Below, in pieces: positions 12,324-23,973 of a stretch of DNA of 64,000 nt. Both the position numbers and the translations under genes were made by a program. The notes beneath the pieces were generated by a model. It was given only the letters and a program-made list of their open reading frames with translations. It made no database searches and was not told the DNA's origin. The first letter of the stretch is position 1. Every line of letters begins with the position of its first letter. The stretch lies in contig CM040101.1 in assembly GCA_022496805.1 (NCBI GenBank), positions 9,798,501-9,862,500 of the forward strand, read 5' to 3'. Source of the DNA: Pohlia nutans. Its lineage: Eukaryota; Streptophyta; Bryopsida; Bryales; Mniaceae.

Positions 12324-12906
12324 TATCCCCTAACTACCCAGGCATTCATTTTTTGAACGATGTACAGATTTCATTCAGTTTTTCTCATCCGTCATGCTCT
12401 TTTTATAGTGTGGATTTTTTACTAAAGATTTTGTAAGAAGTTAGCTTCATGCATGTGTTATCCAATTAGAAAGGGGATGATTTGTGAAATTTTTATGCCT
12501 CGTTTCATGTTGCATTGATTCACCAAAACTTTCTAAATGTTAGTTCAAAATAATTCAAAAGTGCTCTTGAAAAATTAAACTCATAGAATTAAGCAACCAA
12601 AAAATCTCCAAAAATCACAACACTTAGATTATTACATTTTAACCCATCATAACAAAATTCATCTACAAATTGTCAATATCTTGTTTGTAATCTAATTACA
12701 AAATAATTTTGAGTTTTAAATTTCAAAATTTGTACAAAAATATTGGTGATAGCAATCATAAATCTAACCGCATGGATAGAACCTAAAATTCATAATGTAC
12801 AATTTGATTTATACATCAAGTTCAAATATTCCTTTTAGTTACATTTTATAATGCATCTTTGCAAAACTGCCCAATCTGGAGAGGATTGTGGGCATTTAGG
12901 GGTTAA
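12324..12906 (+). mobile_element. TTAA MITE, family M1, diverged copy
   Basis: Starts TTATCCCCTAACTACCC (the first TTAA mutated to TTAT) and ends GGGCATTTAGGGGTTAA. All M1 internal landmarks are present in the same order, with many substitutions and small indels relative to the 10,477 copy, so this is an older insertion. Confidence 0.85.
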
Positions 12907-12999
12907 AATCATATTATAGTATAATTGTTATGTATCAAGTGATGGCTTTTTTTTAACAAGGTTTCATATATAACGTTGTATAAAAATATTTTGTCAATA

Positions 13000-14150
13000 G
13001 AGTTATCTATAACGTCCACCAAAGTTTGAAGAAGATACCAAGAATTTTGTTTTATTATACTCTTATTTGTTCACTCCAAATTGTTAAAAGGTATGGAAGA
13101 TCTTGGTGGTTTATCATTATTAGGTGTGTGAGAGGTGTGTAAGAGCTTGGTGGTCTTCAAAAGTTTTTTTTGCTACATTCTTGGTGCTAAAAAACTTTTG
13201 AAAACCACCAAGCTCTTACACATCTCTTACTCATTTAACCCTTTAGTGCCTAGGGTGGTTCTGGAGAAACCACAGTTTTTTGGGTAATATTTTTTTAAAA
13301 CTTTCTCTCTTGAAATTAGGAATGCTATCAATAGTATTCAACCGTATCAATATAAGCATAGCTTAATGAAACAAGTTTTGGTTAAATCTTGGTCAGATTA
13401 GACCGTTGGATTGGAAGATTATAGTATGTCTTTGAACCGTATAATGCACACTCCAAAATCAAATTTTGGGGGGTGTGTGACTTCAAAGTTAAATAGAATT
13501 TTGGTTAAATTTTCAAAAATAAAAGTGAAGCATTTCAGCAATGACCTATGTCAACACCTCTCCATTGCAATCTTTCATGTCAAGAACTGACTCACACATA
13601 ATTATTGTGAATTTTATAAGTGAGAGTGACTTATTTATGTACGGTTTAAGACAAAATTTATACGTTAAAATAAAAAAGGATTTGGTACATTGATCAAGAT
13701 CGGAATACATACATTGATGGAACATGAACAAGTGAACACAATCCAAAAATAAATACAAGATAACAAACTTTCAAATACAAGAAATACCGCATAGTGCATG
13801 TGTTGTATTTGTAAGTATTTGCTGTATTTTGAGGTATTTGCAGTATTTTGGTGTTTTGTACAGAGGTATTTGGATATCTAAGAAAGTTAGATTCCAAAAT
13901 TTATTTTTGCATCATGTGCATAATCAAAAGTTACACTTCTGAACTTCAGACACCGAACTAAGATAGTTCACAGATTTTACAGCATTTCATTTTTTGGTGA
14001 TCTAGTGACCACTTATTGGTTACCTAGGCACTAAAGGGTTAATAATGATAAACCACCAAGATCTTTCACACCTTTTAACTATTTGGAGTGAACAAATAAG
14101 AGTATAATAAAGCAATTTTTTTTGAAGATTCTTCAAATTTAAGGTGACTT
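13000..14150. repeat. Long hairpin (about 170-bp arms) split by a TTAA element
   Basis: The left arm (about 13,000-13,172) and right arm (13,189-13,235 continuing at 14,043-14,150) are complementary along nearly their whole length. Landmarks are TACTCTTATTTGTTCACTCC on the left and GGAGTGAACAAATAAGAGTA on the right, then GATCTTGGTGGTTTATCATT against AATGATAAACCACCAAGATC. The apex is near 13,172-13,189 (GCTACATTCTTGGTGCT). The right arm is interrupted by the element at 13,236-14,042. Removing it restores one foldback of about 350 bp, of the kind that can give rise to small RNAs. Confidence 0.75.
13236..14042. mobile_element. TTAA MITE, family M2 (807 bp)
   Basis: Starts TTAACCCTTTAGTGCCTAGG and ends with its exact complement CCTAGGCACTAAAGGGTTAA, a perfect 20-bp terminal inverted repeat including the TTAA. 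The interior is AT-rich without a credible coding frame. It differs inside from family M1, but the end logic is the same. A truncated relative of its right end lies at 53,083-53,193. Confidence 0.88.
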
Positions 14151-16129
14151 TACGAATAACTCTAATAAATATTACAAAATTTCAACATTCTTCTGAAGAT
14201 TTTGAATATTTCAATCAAATCTCAAAAATACTTAATTTATGTCATAATTTTACGTTTAAATAGTATAAAACACAAATTGGAGGAATAATTTGAAGTTAAC
14301 TTATAAAGAGGACACTCTTATAAATTTTGGATTTTAGATTATCTTTACCCAGTTGCATTTATATGTTTTATATTTAAATGTTTTATATAAAATTGAAATC
14401 TTGAAATTCTTTCTAAATTTTATCACAATCAAAATATTAGCAATTTTTGAGTCCAATCTATTCTAACGAGTTTGAAATGTGCTTTATTAATAGGACGGAC
14501 TTTTTAATTATTATGTTGTTTAAATTAGTGATTTTTTTGTCCAAGGCAACTTAAAGGGGATTTTCACTCCAAAATTTTGAAAAAAATGTATTTGGAAAAA
14601 CTAACTAAAAGATTATAGGTTGGAATCTCGGGGAAGTCACTCAATGTATTTTTTGGGATACATGAGCATACAACACATATTTGTTGGGAGGCTTTTTACA
14701 TCATTTTTTGCATTTTAGTGAACCTTTTTTTTTTTTTAATAATTCTACTTTCTTCAATTTCTTGCCACCCTATTTGTAATTATAAATTATAATCTCCTTA
14801 GTAATATAGACCCTACATTATTTATATTTTTTTGAATTTTCCTTGAACTGCATCAGCATTGCACTACAATGTAAGGAACCAAATGCATTACACAACAATA
14901 CCAACGCCGTGGATACAAAAGCAACATGTTATTTACAAAATTGGTTACATGTCTGAGTTCATTAGTAGTGGCCGATTTAATTGTTTCACCAAAACATTGA
15001 AAGAAGTCCTCAAACCCCAAAACAAACCACGTGAACATCACAACATCCATAATGTGTTTACTAACATAATTTTCATCCAGTTTTTAATTTTTTTTTCTCA
15101 CACTACACCCTAAAAAGACTCACCCTAAAATTCCTACAATCACTATAATACTACTTTAGAAATACTATAAACATGATTTTGGGTATTACAATTGAACTTA
15201 TATTATACGTAATGTGTTATCTCGCATTTCTTCAAGGCTATGGTATATCAAAAAAACATATAATTTTTATCAATTGTGAATAAATGATACCCTATCTTTG
15301 TTCTTTCATGGTTATCTAAATTTTTGACAGTGACTTCTTCAATTTTGGTATCCTCAAAAAATAAAACAATATGAGTATTTTAGCATTGTTTTGAGAAAAA
15401 GAAAATTTGGAGCAAATTTAAGCTTCAAAGCACCAAATAATTTTAGGGATTAAATGATCTATTTTAACTCCTATAAATATGAAAGTGGCAACATTTAACC
15501 ATTCAGGCACTTAGAAGATATTGCCACAACCTATATACTCAAAATACATACAATGATATATGACGGTTTGTACCATTGCGATAGTATAGTGTTTTATGTA
15601 AAAGTGACATTAAAAGAAAATTGAGGTGGTAGGGGTTGAAAAATTGGTTTTGAATCCTCTTAGGCTTGCCAAACTCTTTACTATCACATTTTTATGTCAC
15701 ACAATAGAGTGTAATAAAATGAATGTGGAGTGAATTTTGAAACTATGTATGTCTATTATTGAAATTTAATGAGAGAAGCAAGAACATGATCTTAAAGATG
15801 TTTAGGTTTACTAAAAAAATCTAATTGAAAGGTGTAAAAGCAAGGTAAAGTGAACTACTAATTATCACTATGAATATCCAATAACGCAAGGTTCAAATAT
15901 GCATATTAAAAATTGAATTATTTGAATTCTTTTATTTACAAGAAAGTAGTAGATATGTTGTTTTACAAAGTCAAACAAAAAATTTGAAAAAATGATTTTC
16001 AATAAATTTATATATGTCCATACAATTTGAAAAAGTGGCAGAAATTAAAAAAAGAAGTTAGTCACGATCAAGAGAGTTTGTAAGAAATAGGATAAAAGTG
16101 AATTAAATTATTTTATTCCGGATTTTCAT
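14151..16129. other. AT-rich spacer without recognisable gene
   Basis: Only short chance frames. TTAACCATTCAGGCACTTAG near 15,497 looks like a decayed TTAA-element end, but no partner end could be found. Confidence 0.55.
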
Positions 16130-16340
16130 TTTTTATGGAGCCCTCAACATCACCATGAATTTCAAACATATTTAAAAAAATCAAGTTGAAAATACTTAAG
16201 ATCGTCAGATTTATGTTTGAAACCAGATTTTAACATTTTTTTTCAAACGCCACTTTTAGTAAAAAAAATTTGAAAATATTCTTTAGAAACTTTGGATTTA
16301 AGTATTTATAATATAATAACAATAGAGGGCTCCATGAAAA
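16130..16340. mobile_element. Small inverted-repeat element (about 210 bp)
   Basis: ATGGAGCCCTC near 16,135 and GAGGGCTCCAT near 16,325 form an 11-bp inverted repeat around an AT-rich core without coding capacity. Size and structure suit a MITE, but no second copy or target duplication was identified. Confidence 0.4.
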
Positions 16341-17141
16341 GGAACCAAAATAAAAGATAATTTGGTATAATTTACAACCATTGACAAAAAACATTTGGAT
16401 TTTACTATAGCTGACCAATGTTTTAGTACTGATAGTACCTTGCTTTCATCCAAAAAGTAATAAAATCATTTACTATAAAGAGGCAGTTCTCTATTTTTGC
16501 ACTTGGCCAAGTGTAATCATTTTGGAACCTAATTTTGCCAAGAAAGAAAATTTATCAAAAAAATTGACGGAAAACCATCGATTTCTTTTTTTGTTGAAAC
16601 TCGTAGTATATTGCAATAAAACACTAATATTTCAATTTTTTCATAACAAAAATTTGGATTTCATTTATTTTAAAAACTGCAAGATTGACTGTTTAAAAAC
16701 TATATCAAATTATGAATAGATTAAGACACTATAATACCACTGCCAGAGTGTGTGGGAGAAAACATGAATTTTTTTTCCTTATTATCCTTTCTCTTATTTC
16801 TTTTTTTTGTGTGTTAAAAAATACATAAAGATGCGTGGCTCCTTCCTCCAACCTTCAAAACAACATTCAAATGCCGCGTACCCTCAACCCCTCCGCCACG
16901 CCATTATTTTTATTTTTTTATTTATCATTATTTTTTTAATTTTTTTGAGGTATATGTCCTTAGTCCACGTACCCTCAGCCCATCCGCCACGTCTAAAAAT
17001 AAATAAATAAATAAATAAGCACATAAATTATATATATATTCTTTTCTTTCTTTCCGGGTTTTTCGGGGCCTAGGGTATGCGCACGCGGACCCTCTGTCGT
17101 TCTCACATTAAGCGACTCCTCAAAAGAACATTTATATGTTC

Positions 17142-17176
17142 TCCCATAGCCGCCTTATATACTCTTGAGGCGGCTA
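17142..17176. other. Perfect 11-bp-stem hairpin
   Basis: CATAGCCGCCT and AGGCGGCTATG pair perfectly around a 13-nt loop. It lies about 800 bp upstream of the YIP1-family start, next to a GC-rich patch (GGGGCCTAGGGTATGCGCACGC). Function unknown; it may be an old transposon end or a structured transcript element. Confidence 0.5.
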
Positions 17177-17654
17177 TGAGAGGGTATGAAAGAACACATG
17201 AATTTGCAAAATGTTCACCCAAAATTAAGAAAACATTTCGTTGCATTTTCCAAAATTTAAATAATGAAGGAAATGAAAGTATGTAAATGAATAGTTATTT
17301 TTGAAATATGGCTAATCGGTACTAAATCAATTGCAACTCTTGCTAATTTTTACAATCCCAAATATATTTATAATATCATTTTAAATGCAACGTTATGGGT
17401 TAATAACTTAGTGAATATAATATTTCAAATTTTAGTGACCCTTGTAAATGTGAAACAAAGAGCTTAGAAAGAAGAAAATATGATCACATTCTCTGAATCA
17501 CCAACCAATTTCTTGTTTCAATACTAACTTTTACCAGTGTCAAAGCTTCTTAAATTTAAAGAAGAATCATTGTTCTAATGTCTGAATTTTGCAATAAACT
17601 ATTCTAAGACCTTTATTAATTATGAAACTCCATATTATCACAGGCGATTAGACT

Positions 17655-17971
17655 GTGACATTAAAAAGGCCCATGTGTATTATACGGTGTACAGTACACG
17701 AACTCATGCCAGTGCTATTATTAGACCCCGGTGTGTTCTCCGTTGGAACGAGCTCCTGTCGCAGTGTTCGCATCGGCTATGGCGATGATGAAGCACGACT
17801 GAACCTCGTCGCTAATAACAGATCCACTCCTTCCCTGGTTCTCTCCGTCTCCACATTATTGACAAATCTTTGTTGCTGCTGCTGCTGCGGCGGCGTCACG
17901 CCTCTGCTTTTCAGGCTCGTTTCTTTGATTAACCCTCGACAGAAGAAGCACGACGACGACGACGGGGCAAG
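17655..17971 (+). promoter_or_regulatory. 5' leader/promoter-proximal region of the YIP1-family gene
   Basis: Sharply richer in G+C than the flanking AT-rich DNA, with a (CTG)n run near 17,875 and a CGACGACGACGACG run just before the start codon. An open frame crosses it, but it runs through the true start in another frame and shows no known domain. It is best read as 5' UTR and promoter. Confidence 0.45.
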
Positions 17972-20686
17972 ATGTCCAACGGGTACCACAGTCTCGGCAA
18001 CGAGATTGTTTCCGGATCTGTGCCGGTATTCACTTTCTCTTTCTCTCAGATTTGGTTGTCAGGTTGCTCGATTTTCTTCTTTTCTGCCAATGTTGGCCAG
18101 CGCGACAATTTTTTCTGGCACTTTTGAGTTTCGTGAGCGCGAAGGATAGATCGTTGAAGGAATTTGGAGTGAATCTGAAGTCCGTTGTCCAGTGTTGAGA
18201 TGAAGTGCGTGTTAGGTTAAACTCGAAGAGCGCCAGGGTTTGGATCTGTACGTAGGGCATAACTCTGTCGTTGATTGTCTAGGGTTGTAGACAAGTATCT
18301 TTTGAGTTTCTTTTAGTATCTTTTTCCCGTTTCCAGTCTGCAATTCTCTATCAGTAATGCCGTGTAGGATTTTTGCTTTTCTTTTTAGTTGATTTTTTCC
18401 TTCTCTGTGAGGGACGAGATTTCGGATTTGTCGTATGATGCTGCTTACAATAAGATTGGTAAATTTATTTGTTTATGTCACGAGAAATTAGAGTTGTTGT
18501 AAATTACTTATTTATGTTTAATGGCTGTTTCACAGGTGGCCGCAAGTTCGGATCGAGTGTTGCAGTTTCAAGGTGAGGAAATCTCTCGCGATTGCTGTCC
18601 GGAATATATTCTCATTGAGAGTGTGAGATAGTTACAGAGTCCGCGTATTTAAGCTGAGTCTGTGCGCACGTAGCTTTCAGTAGAAAGAAAAAATGGCAAA
18701 GCACTGATAATTGTTGTTTCTTACTTTTGCAGAATCTAATCTACAGACCTTTCCCCCAAATGATACTCGAGGCAAACTCGTCGGATCATTTCAGCCCCCT
18801 CGGGATGCTGATGGTAATCAGTTTCGGACTTTTTTTTTTTTTGGTCTCGATTAATTTTCCTCGCTGCTGTTTTTTCTTAGGACATAGACTATTTGCACCG
18901 TATAGAGTTGTCTTATTCAATGTGTCCATGAATCAGTTACCTCAAGCATTTTGTTAGGTGAGGTGAGTAAGTGATGGGGAGATGCATGGCTGGAAGGAGT
19001 AAAGAATTTGCACAAAATTAAAATCCTGATTATTTTTGATCGTGAAATGAATTCCTATCAACGATTCTAGAGTACCAGAACTTTTGATGCCGAGAATGGG
19101 TGAGTGCTAAATCAATATATGGACCTCTAATATAGATAATGAAGATCCAGATGTTTGCAACTGAGTATATTTGCTCTCTAAGAAGTGCCATGTTGATGGG
19201 ACATGCTACACAAAGCATGGGTCCTAGATTGAGTGTCAAGTATGTTCTTTACCTTGCAACTGAAGTTTGTATTTGACGCTCAATGCTTCAAATGTCCTAA
19301 TTATTCATTGGAGCATCCAACTATGTGTCGCCGATAATGTTGCCATGTATTTCATGATTAAAATCTTGAATAATAGTCTTGAGTATCTTTATCCATGTTA
19401 CTGTTTGAATCTATATCCTCATGATTGTCTATCCCTTGTTGTGCACCTTGTTGTTAATCTCAAGCTCAGTTACATGCTTTAGTCGGAGGATTGTTAGGCC
19501 TTGCTATGCTTGACCTGTGAATTTTGGTTGCTTTTGTAGCTGCATGATAGGTCATTTGAGGTGCTTTTCAGTGCAGTCGTTTTATGCTTCTACTATATCA
19601 CCGATATGCTTTCTCCTCACTGCAAGTTCATGTTACAAGCAGATTCATTTTCAAAGCCCGGCTCTGGAGGTCAAGGAGGGAGTGGTGAATCTTCAGCGCC
19701 CTCAGGGTGGCAGAGCTACTTCAGTGTTGTTTCTTATCGACCCTACTTTAATGTAGACACTTCCGATGTTCTAGAGCGTGTTCGGGATTCTCTATTCCCC
19801 TTTAAGGGCGATTTTGTTGAGAAAACCAGTCACAATCCTGACATGTAAGATTATATATGTTTTGAAGTGTCTTGTTTTTTCCTTCCTTTTCCGTGTTTGT
19901 ATCTTACAAGCGAAATATTTCTAATTTTTTTGGCCAACAATCATATTCCGCTTTTATGAAGTGCTTGCATTGAGAAAGCTGCGCCTGATTATTTGAGATT
20001 TTTTGGGTACAGGTATGGACCGTTTTGGATCTGCTCAACGTTGGTGTTTGTGACAGCGGCATTGGGCAACTTTGCAGCATACCTGTCTACTAACTCCGCG
20101 TCTTGGCATTACGACGTAAACAAAGTGTCATGGGCAGCCTTCATGTTCTATGGCTATGTTGCGGTGATACCCCTGGGCCTCTACTTTCTACTCAAGTACC
20201 TGGGTGTTGTTTCAGGCCTTGTACAGCTCTGGTGTCTATACGGTTACTCCCTTTTTGTCTTCATTCCTGCCTCGGTGAGCTATTCCTTCTCATATTTTTC
20301 AATTATAGAAAATATTGTTTAATGTTGATGTTAGTGGTCAATGTTCATCATGCAATACTCGGGGGTTTAATATGGTGCGTTTATATTGGAGCTTTAATTA
20401 TGAGAAAGCATGAAACAATTTTTCCAGAGCTAACTAAGTTGTTCTTGTGGATTATCAGTTTCTCTGTGTTGTCCCATGGGATATTATGAGGTGGGCAGTG
20501 GTGGGAGTAGCGGCAGTCATGTCCTCTGGTTTCCTGGCTATCAATATTCGGACGCACATCAAGACAGCAAGTGAACGGTGGTTCCTAATAGTCACTAGTT
20601 CAGCAGTATTGCAGCTCGGCTTGGCTTTGGTGCTGAAGTTATACTTTTTCACATACTTTTATCATGATAGTTTAGTTCACCTTTAG
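17972..20686 (+). CDS. YIP1-family Golgi/trans-Golgi membrane protein (YIPF1/YIP4-like)
   Basis: Six exons: 17972-18025, 18536-18572, 18733-18813, 19643-19844, 20013-20274, 20459-20686. All introns are GT-AG and phases fit, giving 287 residues. YIP1-family proteins are five-span membrane proteins that bind Rab GTPases and help vesicle traffic at the Golgi; the plant YIP4 type works with ECHIDNA in secretion. Landmarks: MSNGYHSLGNEIVSGSVP, LQTFPPNDTRGKL, FNVDTSDVLERVRDSLFPF, DMYGPFWICSTLVFV, LVQLWCLYGYSLFVFIPAS, and DIMRWAVVGVAAVMSSGFLA. The last 170 residues are hydrophobic spans. Start ATG chosen by the splice-consistent frame. No lesion is visible, so this is the one clearly complete host gene in the window. 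Confidence 0.93.
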
Positions 20687-21373
20687 GTTGTAGCATAACC
20701 ACTGATTCTGCATCTACTGGAGGCTTCTAGTTTCTAGTGAATTGAGGCGCTCTGAGGAGTTGAAGTGGTGAGGCTGGATTATGTAGTCATCGGGAAGGCA
20801 TTATCACCCCAGTTTAGGACTTCCTTGCACTATGAGCTCTCTGTGTCTTCCCTTTCTGATTAGTTTTAAAATTGCATATATTCAGAATGCAATAAACATC
20901 AATGGATCCACCAGCTGTTGATATCATCCTGCATCCCTTCCAATACTGAATGTGTCATAGATGTTTAGGAAGATATGAGATGGTGAGTTTGTGTTTAACC
21001 CCTAACTGCCCAACCATGCATATTTTGCATGATGTACAGAAGCAAACTGTTTTCTCATCCGTCATGCACTTTTTGCAGTGAATTTTTTGCTGAATTTTTA
21101 TGGCAAGATAGCTTCATGCATGTGTGATCCCATTAGAAAGGGGATGATTTGTGAAATTTTTATGCCTCATTTCATATTGCAGTGATTCACCAAAGATTTC
21201 GAAGATTTTAGTCTAAAAGTGCTCTTGAAAAAGTCAACTCATAAAATTAAGCAACCAAAAAATCTCCAAAAATCACTACACTTAGAGTATTACATTTCAA
21301 CCCATCACAACAAATTTCATCCATAAATTGTCAATATCGTATTCGTAATCAACTTACAAAATAATTTTGAATT

Positions 21374-22177
21374 TTAACCCCTAAACGTCCCATGGGGATA
21401 GTAGATACGTTTTTGTATAATTGGCATTTGCTACCAACAAGAAGTTCTAAATTGGGATCTCAATAGCTCACTAGAACCGCATTGATCTAAATTTCAAATT
21501 CTTTGTTGAACTCAAACCCATTAACCCCTAACTGCCTAAGCGTCCATTTTTTGGACGATGTACAGATTTCATCCATAATTTCTCATCCATCATGCACTTA
21601 TAGCAATGTGGAATTTTTACTGTAGATTCTATGGGAAGTTAGCTTCATGCATATGTGATCCGATTAGAAAGGGGATGATTTGTGAAATTTTTATGCCTCA
21701 TTTCATGTTGTAGTGATTCACCCAAAATAATGAAGATTTCAGTGTAAAAGTGCTCTAAAAAAAGTCAACTCATAAAATTAAGCAACCAAAAAATCTCCAA
21801 AAATCACTACACTTAGAGTGTTACATTTCAACCAATCACAATGAATTTCATCCGTAGATTGTCAATATCTTATTCGTAATTGAATTACAAAATAATTTTG
21901 AATTTCACGTTTCAAATTTCATACAAAATCATTGGTAATAGCAATCATAGATCTAACCGTATGGATAGAATCTAAAATTCATAATGTACAACTTTTATTC
22001 ATATATCAAGTTCAAAATATCTATGTAGGTTGCATTTTATAATGCATCTTTGCAAAACTGCCGAATTTGGAGAGGGCTCTAGGCATTTAGGGGTTAAAGG
22101 TGTGGATCCATTCCAAATACAAGAAATATACACTAATCTACTTGCCGCAAAGGCATTTTCAGACGTTTAGGGGTTAA
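21374..22177. mobile_element. TTAA element, family M3, middle level of the nest
   Basis: Starts TTAACCCCTAAACGTCCC and ends GACGTTTAGGGGTTAA. Without the element nested in it, it is about 230 bp long. The interior (GTAGATACGTTTTTGTATAA and following) is unrelated to M1, so different interiors share the same end type. Confidence 0.88.
21521..22097 (+). mobile_element. TTAA MITE, family M1, innermost level of the nest
   Basis: Starts TTAACCCCTAACTGCC after CTCAAACCCA and ends GGCATTTAGGGGTTAA before AGGTGTGGATCC. It is 577 bp, the same length as the 10,477 copy, and differs from it by eye at only about twenty positions. It is thus much younger than the outer M1 copy. Confidence 0.9.
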
Positions 22178-22671
22178 GTTTCAAATTCTATACAAAAATA
22201 TTGGTGATTGCAATCATAGATTTAACCATATGAATAGAATCTAAAATTCATAATGTACAACTTTTATTCATACATCAAGTTCAAAATATCCCTTTGGATT
22301 GTATTTTATAATGCATCTTCGCAAAACTGCCCAATCTCAAAAGGGGTGAGGACGTTTAGGGGTTAAACACATATCAATTGATTCAAAGTTAGTGTCATTT
22401 GATTAGGCCATAACAACATTGTACGATACACTACAATCTTGCAAACCTTAGTGTAGTAGAACAAATATCCAAACAAATTAGTAAAGCAGTGGAGCTCATA
22501 TTTTTAGACTACCACGACCAAATGACATCTAGCTTAGAGTTTAAAACAAATTTCAACCTTTTAGTGTCCTAGCTAAAAACAGAAATTTAACCTCAATTTA
22601 TAATAATAAGAACTTTCTAAGTACATTTACATCATTCAATTATGTAAAACAAGCTTTCTTCTTTCTGTTGT

Positions 22672-23093
22672 AAGGTAGTTACCCCATTACCAACTGGCTC
22701 CTTTCACCAACAGCTAGTGGCATTATCCACAATCAATGCTGCAATGATGTTGGTTGTAGCTTGAGTTACAGTTGGTAATGGGTTCTCTCTTGTTGGTTTT
22801 AGTATATGTAAGTGTGGTTATGGATTCGTTGTTGTTGGTTTAAGCATCTTTAGTGTGTGCAATACAAATCTTCTCTAGACAGAAAGAGGTGTACCTATAT
22901 GACGTGAATGGGATGCGTCATACTTCAACTTTGAAAATTTATAACTAATTCATTCTTCATCCAAAAATTATGTTTCAACTTGTGTTGGAATCTATTTCTT
23001 CTTGCCTACCTCTAAAAAATAATAATACTAAATAACATCAATGCCTGATATCCGTATTTCTTATTCAGTTGGGAATGGGGTAACCACCTTATA
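22672..23093. mobile_element. MITE with AAGGTRGTTACCCCATT ends (about 420 bp)
   Basis: The left end TAAGGTAGTTACCCCATTAC and right end GGAATGGGGTAACCACCTTA are complementary over about 24 bp with two mismatches. The core has no coding frame but contains a further inverted pair (CATTACCAACTGGC / GTTGGTAATGG). Superfamily not assigned. Confidence 0.65.
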
Positions 23094-23973
23094 CTAAAAT
23101 TTTCTTCTTAATTTTTTTCAAAGAATGCATTTGAAGTTCTATCAATATGAAAATGTCCGTTTAGACACACAAGGGTTAATTCTAAATGCTAAACTGTGTA
23201 GATGGATGTCAAATGTTTTAGAAAGTTCACTTCACTAAAAACCCATACTTTTCTTTGTAATTTACAAAGGAGAACATGGGTTTTGAGGGGGACAGAGGGA
23301 AAAGAAATTTCAAGGAAAATTGTGTAATATATCGATCAAAAGACGATTGCTTTCCGGTTGTGAGTGTGAAACCCTAGCTTTCTTTGAGAGGACTAAAGTT
23401 TTGCCTCTGAAGTTTTTGTGGAGAGTGTTGATATGGCCATGGCAGTGAACTTGGCTTGAAATGATCGCCCATGACATCGAATGTGTGAATTTGTGCGCGT
23501 GCTGGTTCTCTTTTACATGAACAAGCGTTGGTTCTCTTTATACGTGATCTGAATTTGGAGAGCTTAGGAATGATTTTGGTTATCAACACGTTGAAATTTC
23601 ATAGTGTATTCATGCAATGCCCCAATTATTATTTTTTGACTTGTGTTAAATCCTTCTTAGTGGCCAACAAGGTCCAAAAAGATTTGGTCAATATAACCAT
23701 GTGCAGATGCGTGTTTGGATGCTTGTGCAAATTAGTTTCCTGTCACTGGTCGGATTAACATGTCTATCCACTCTTTCAAATTTGAAGAGTTCTTAGAAGT
23801 AGTTAGGGTTTGGGCTCTAGTTTGAACAAAGTGCATTGGCAGATATACAAGGGATTAGTCAAAGATTATGGCGTTAGGCGGAAGCTCGCACAGGTACTTG
23901 CCTTCTTTTAAAAGAACTGATAGTGACTCTGTTCCGATCTCATATTTTCCACAGTGAATTCTTTTCTTGGTAG

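Larger units (their letters stand above)
20995..22366 (+). mobile_element. TTAA MITE, family M1, outermost of a three-level nest
   Basis: Starts TTAACCCCTAACTGCCC and ends GACGTTTAGGGGTTAA. The M1 interior is continuous from 20,995 to 21,377 and resumes at 22,174 with GTTTCAAATTCTATAC, exactly where other M1 copies read TTTTAAGTTTCAAATTTTGT. The interruption is therefore an insertion into an internal TTAA, which it duplicated. Confidence 0.9.

Noticed and set aside
17655..18149. 164-codon frame over the YIP1-family start
   Set aside because: It runs through the 5' leader, exon 1 and intron 1 in another frame and shows no known domain. The splice-consistent frame from 17,972 explains the locus.
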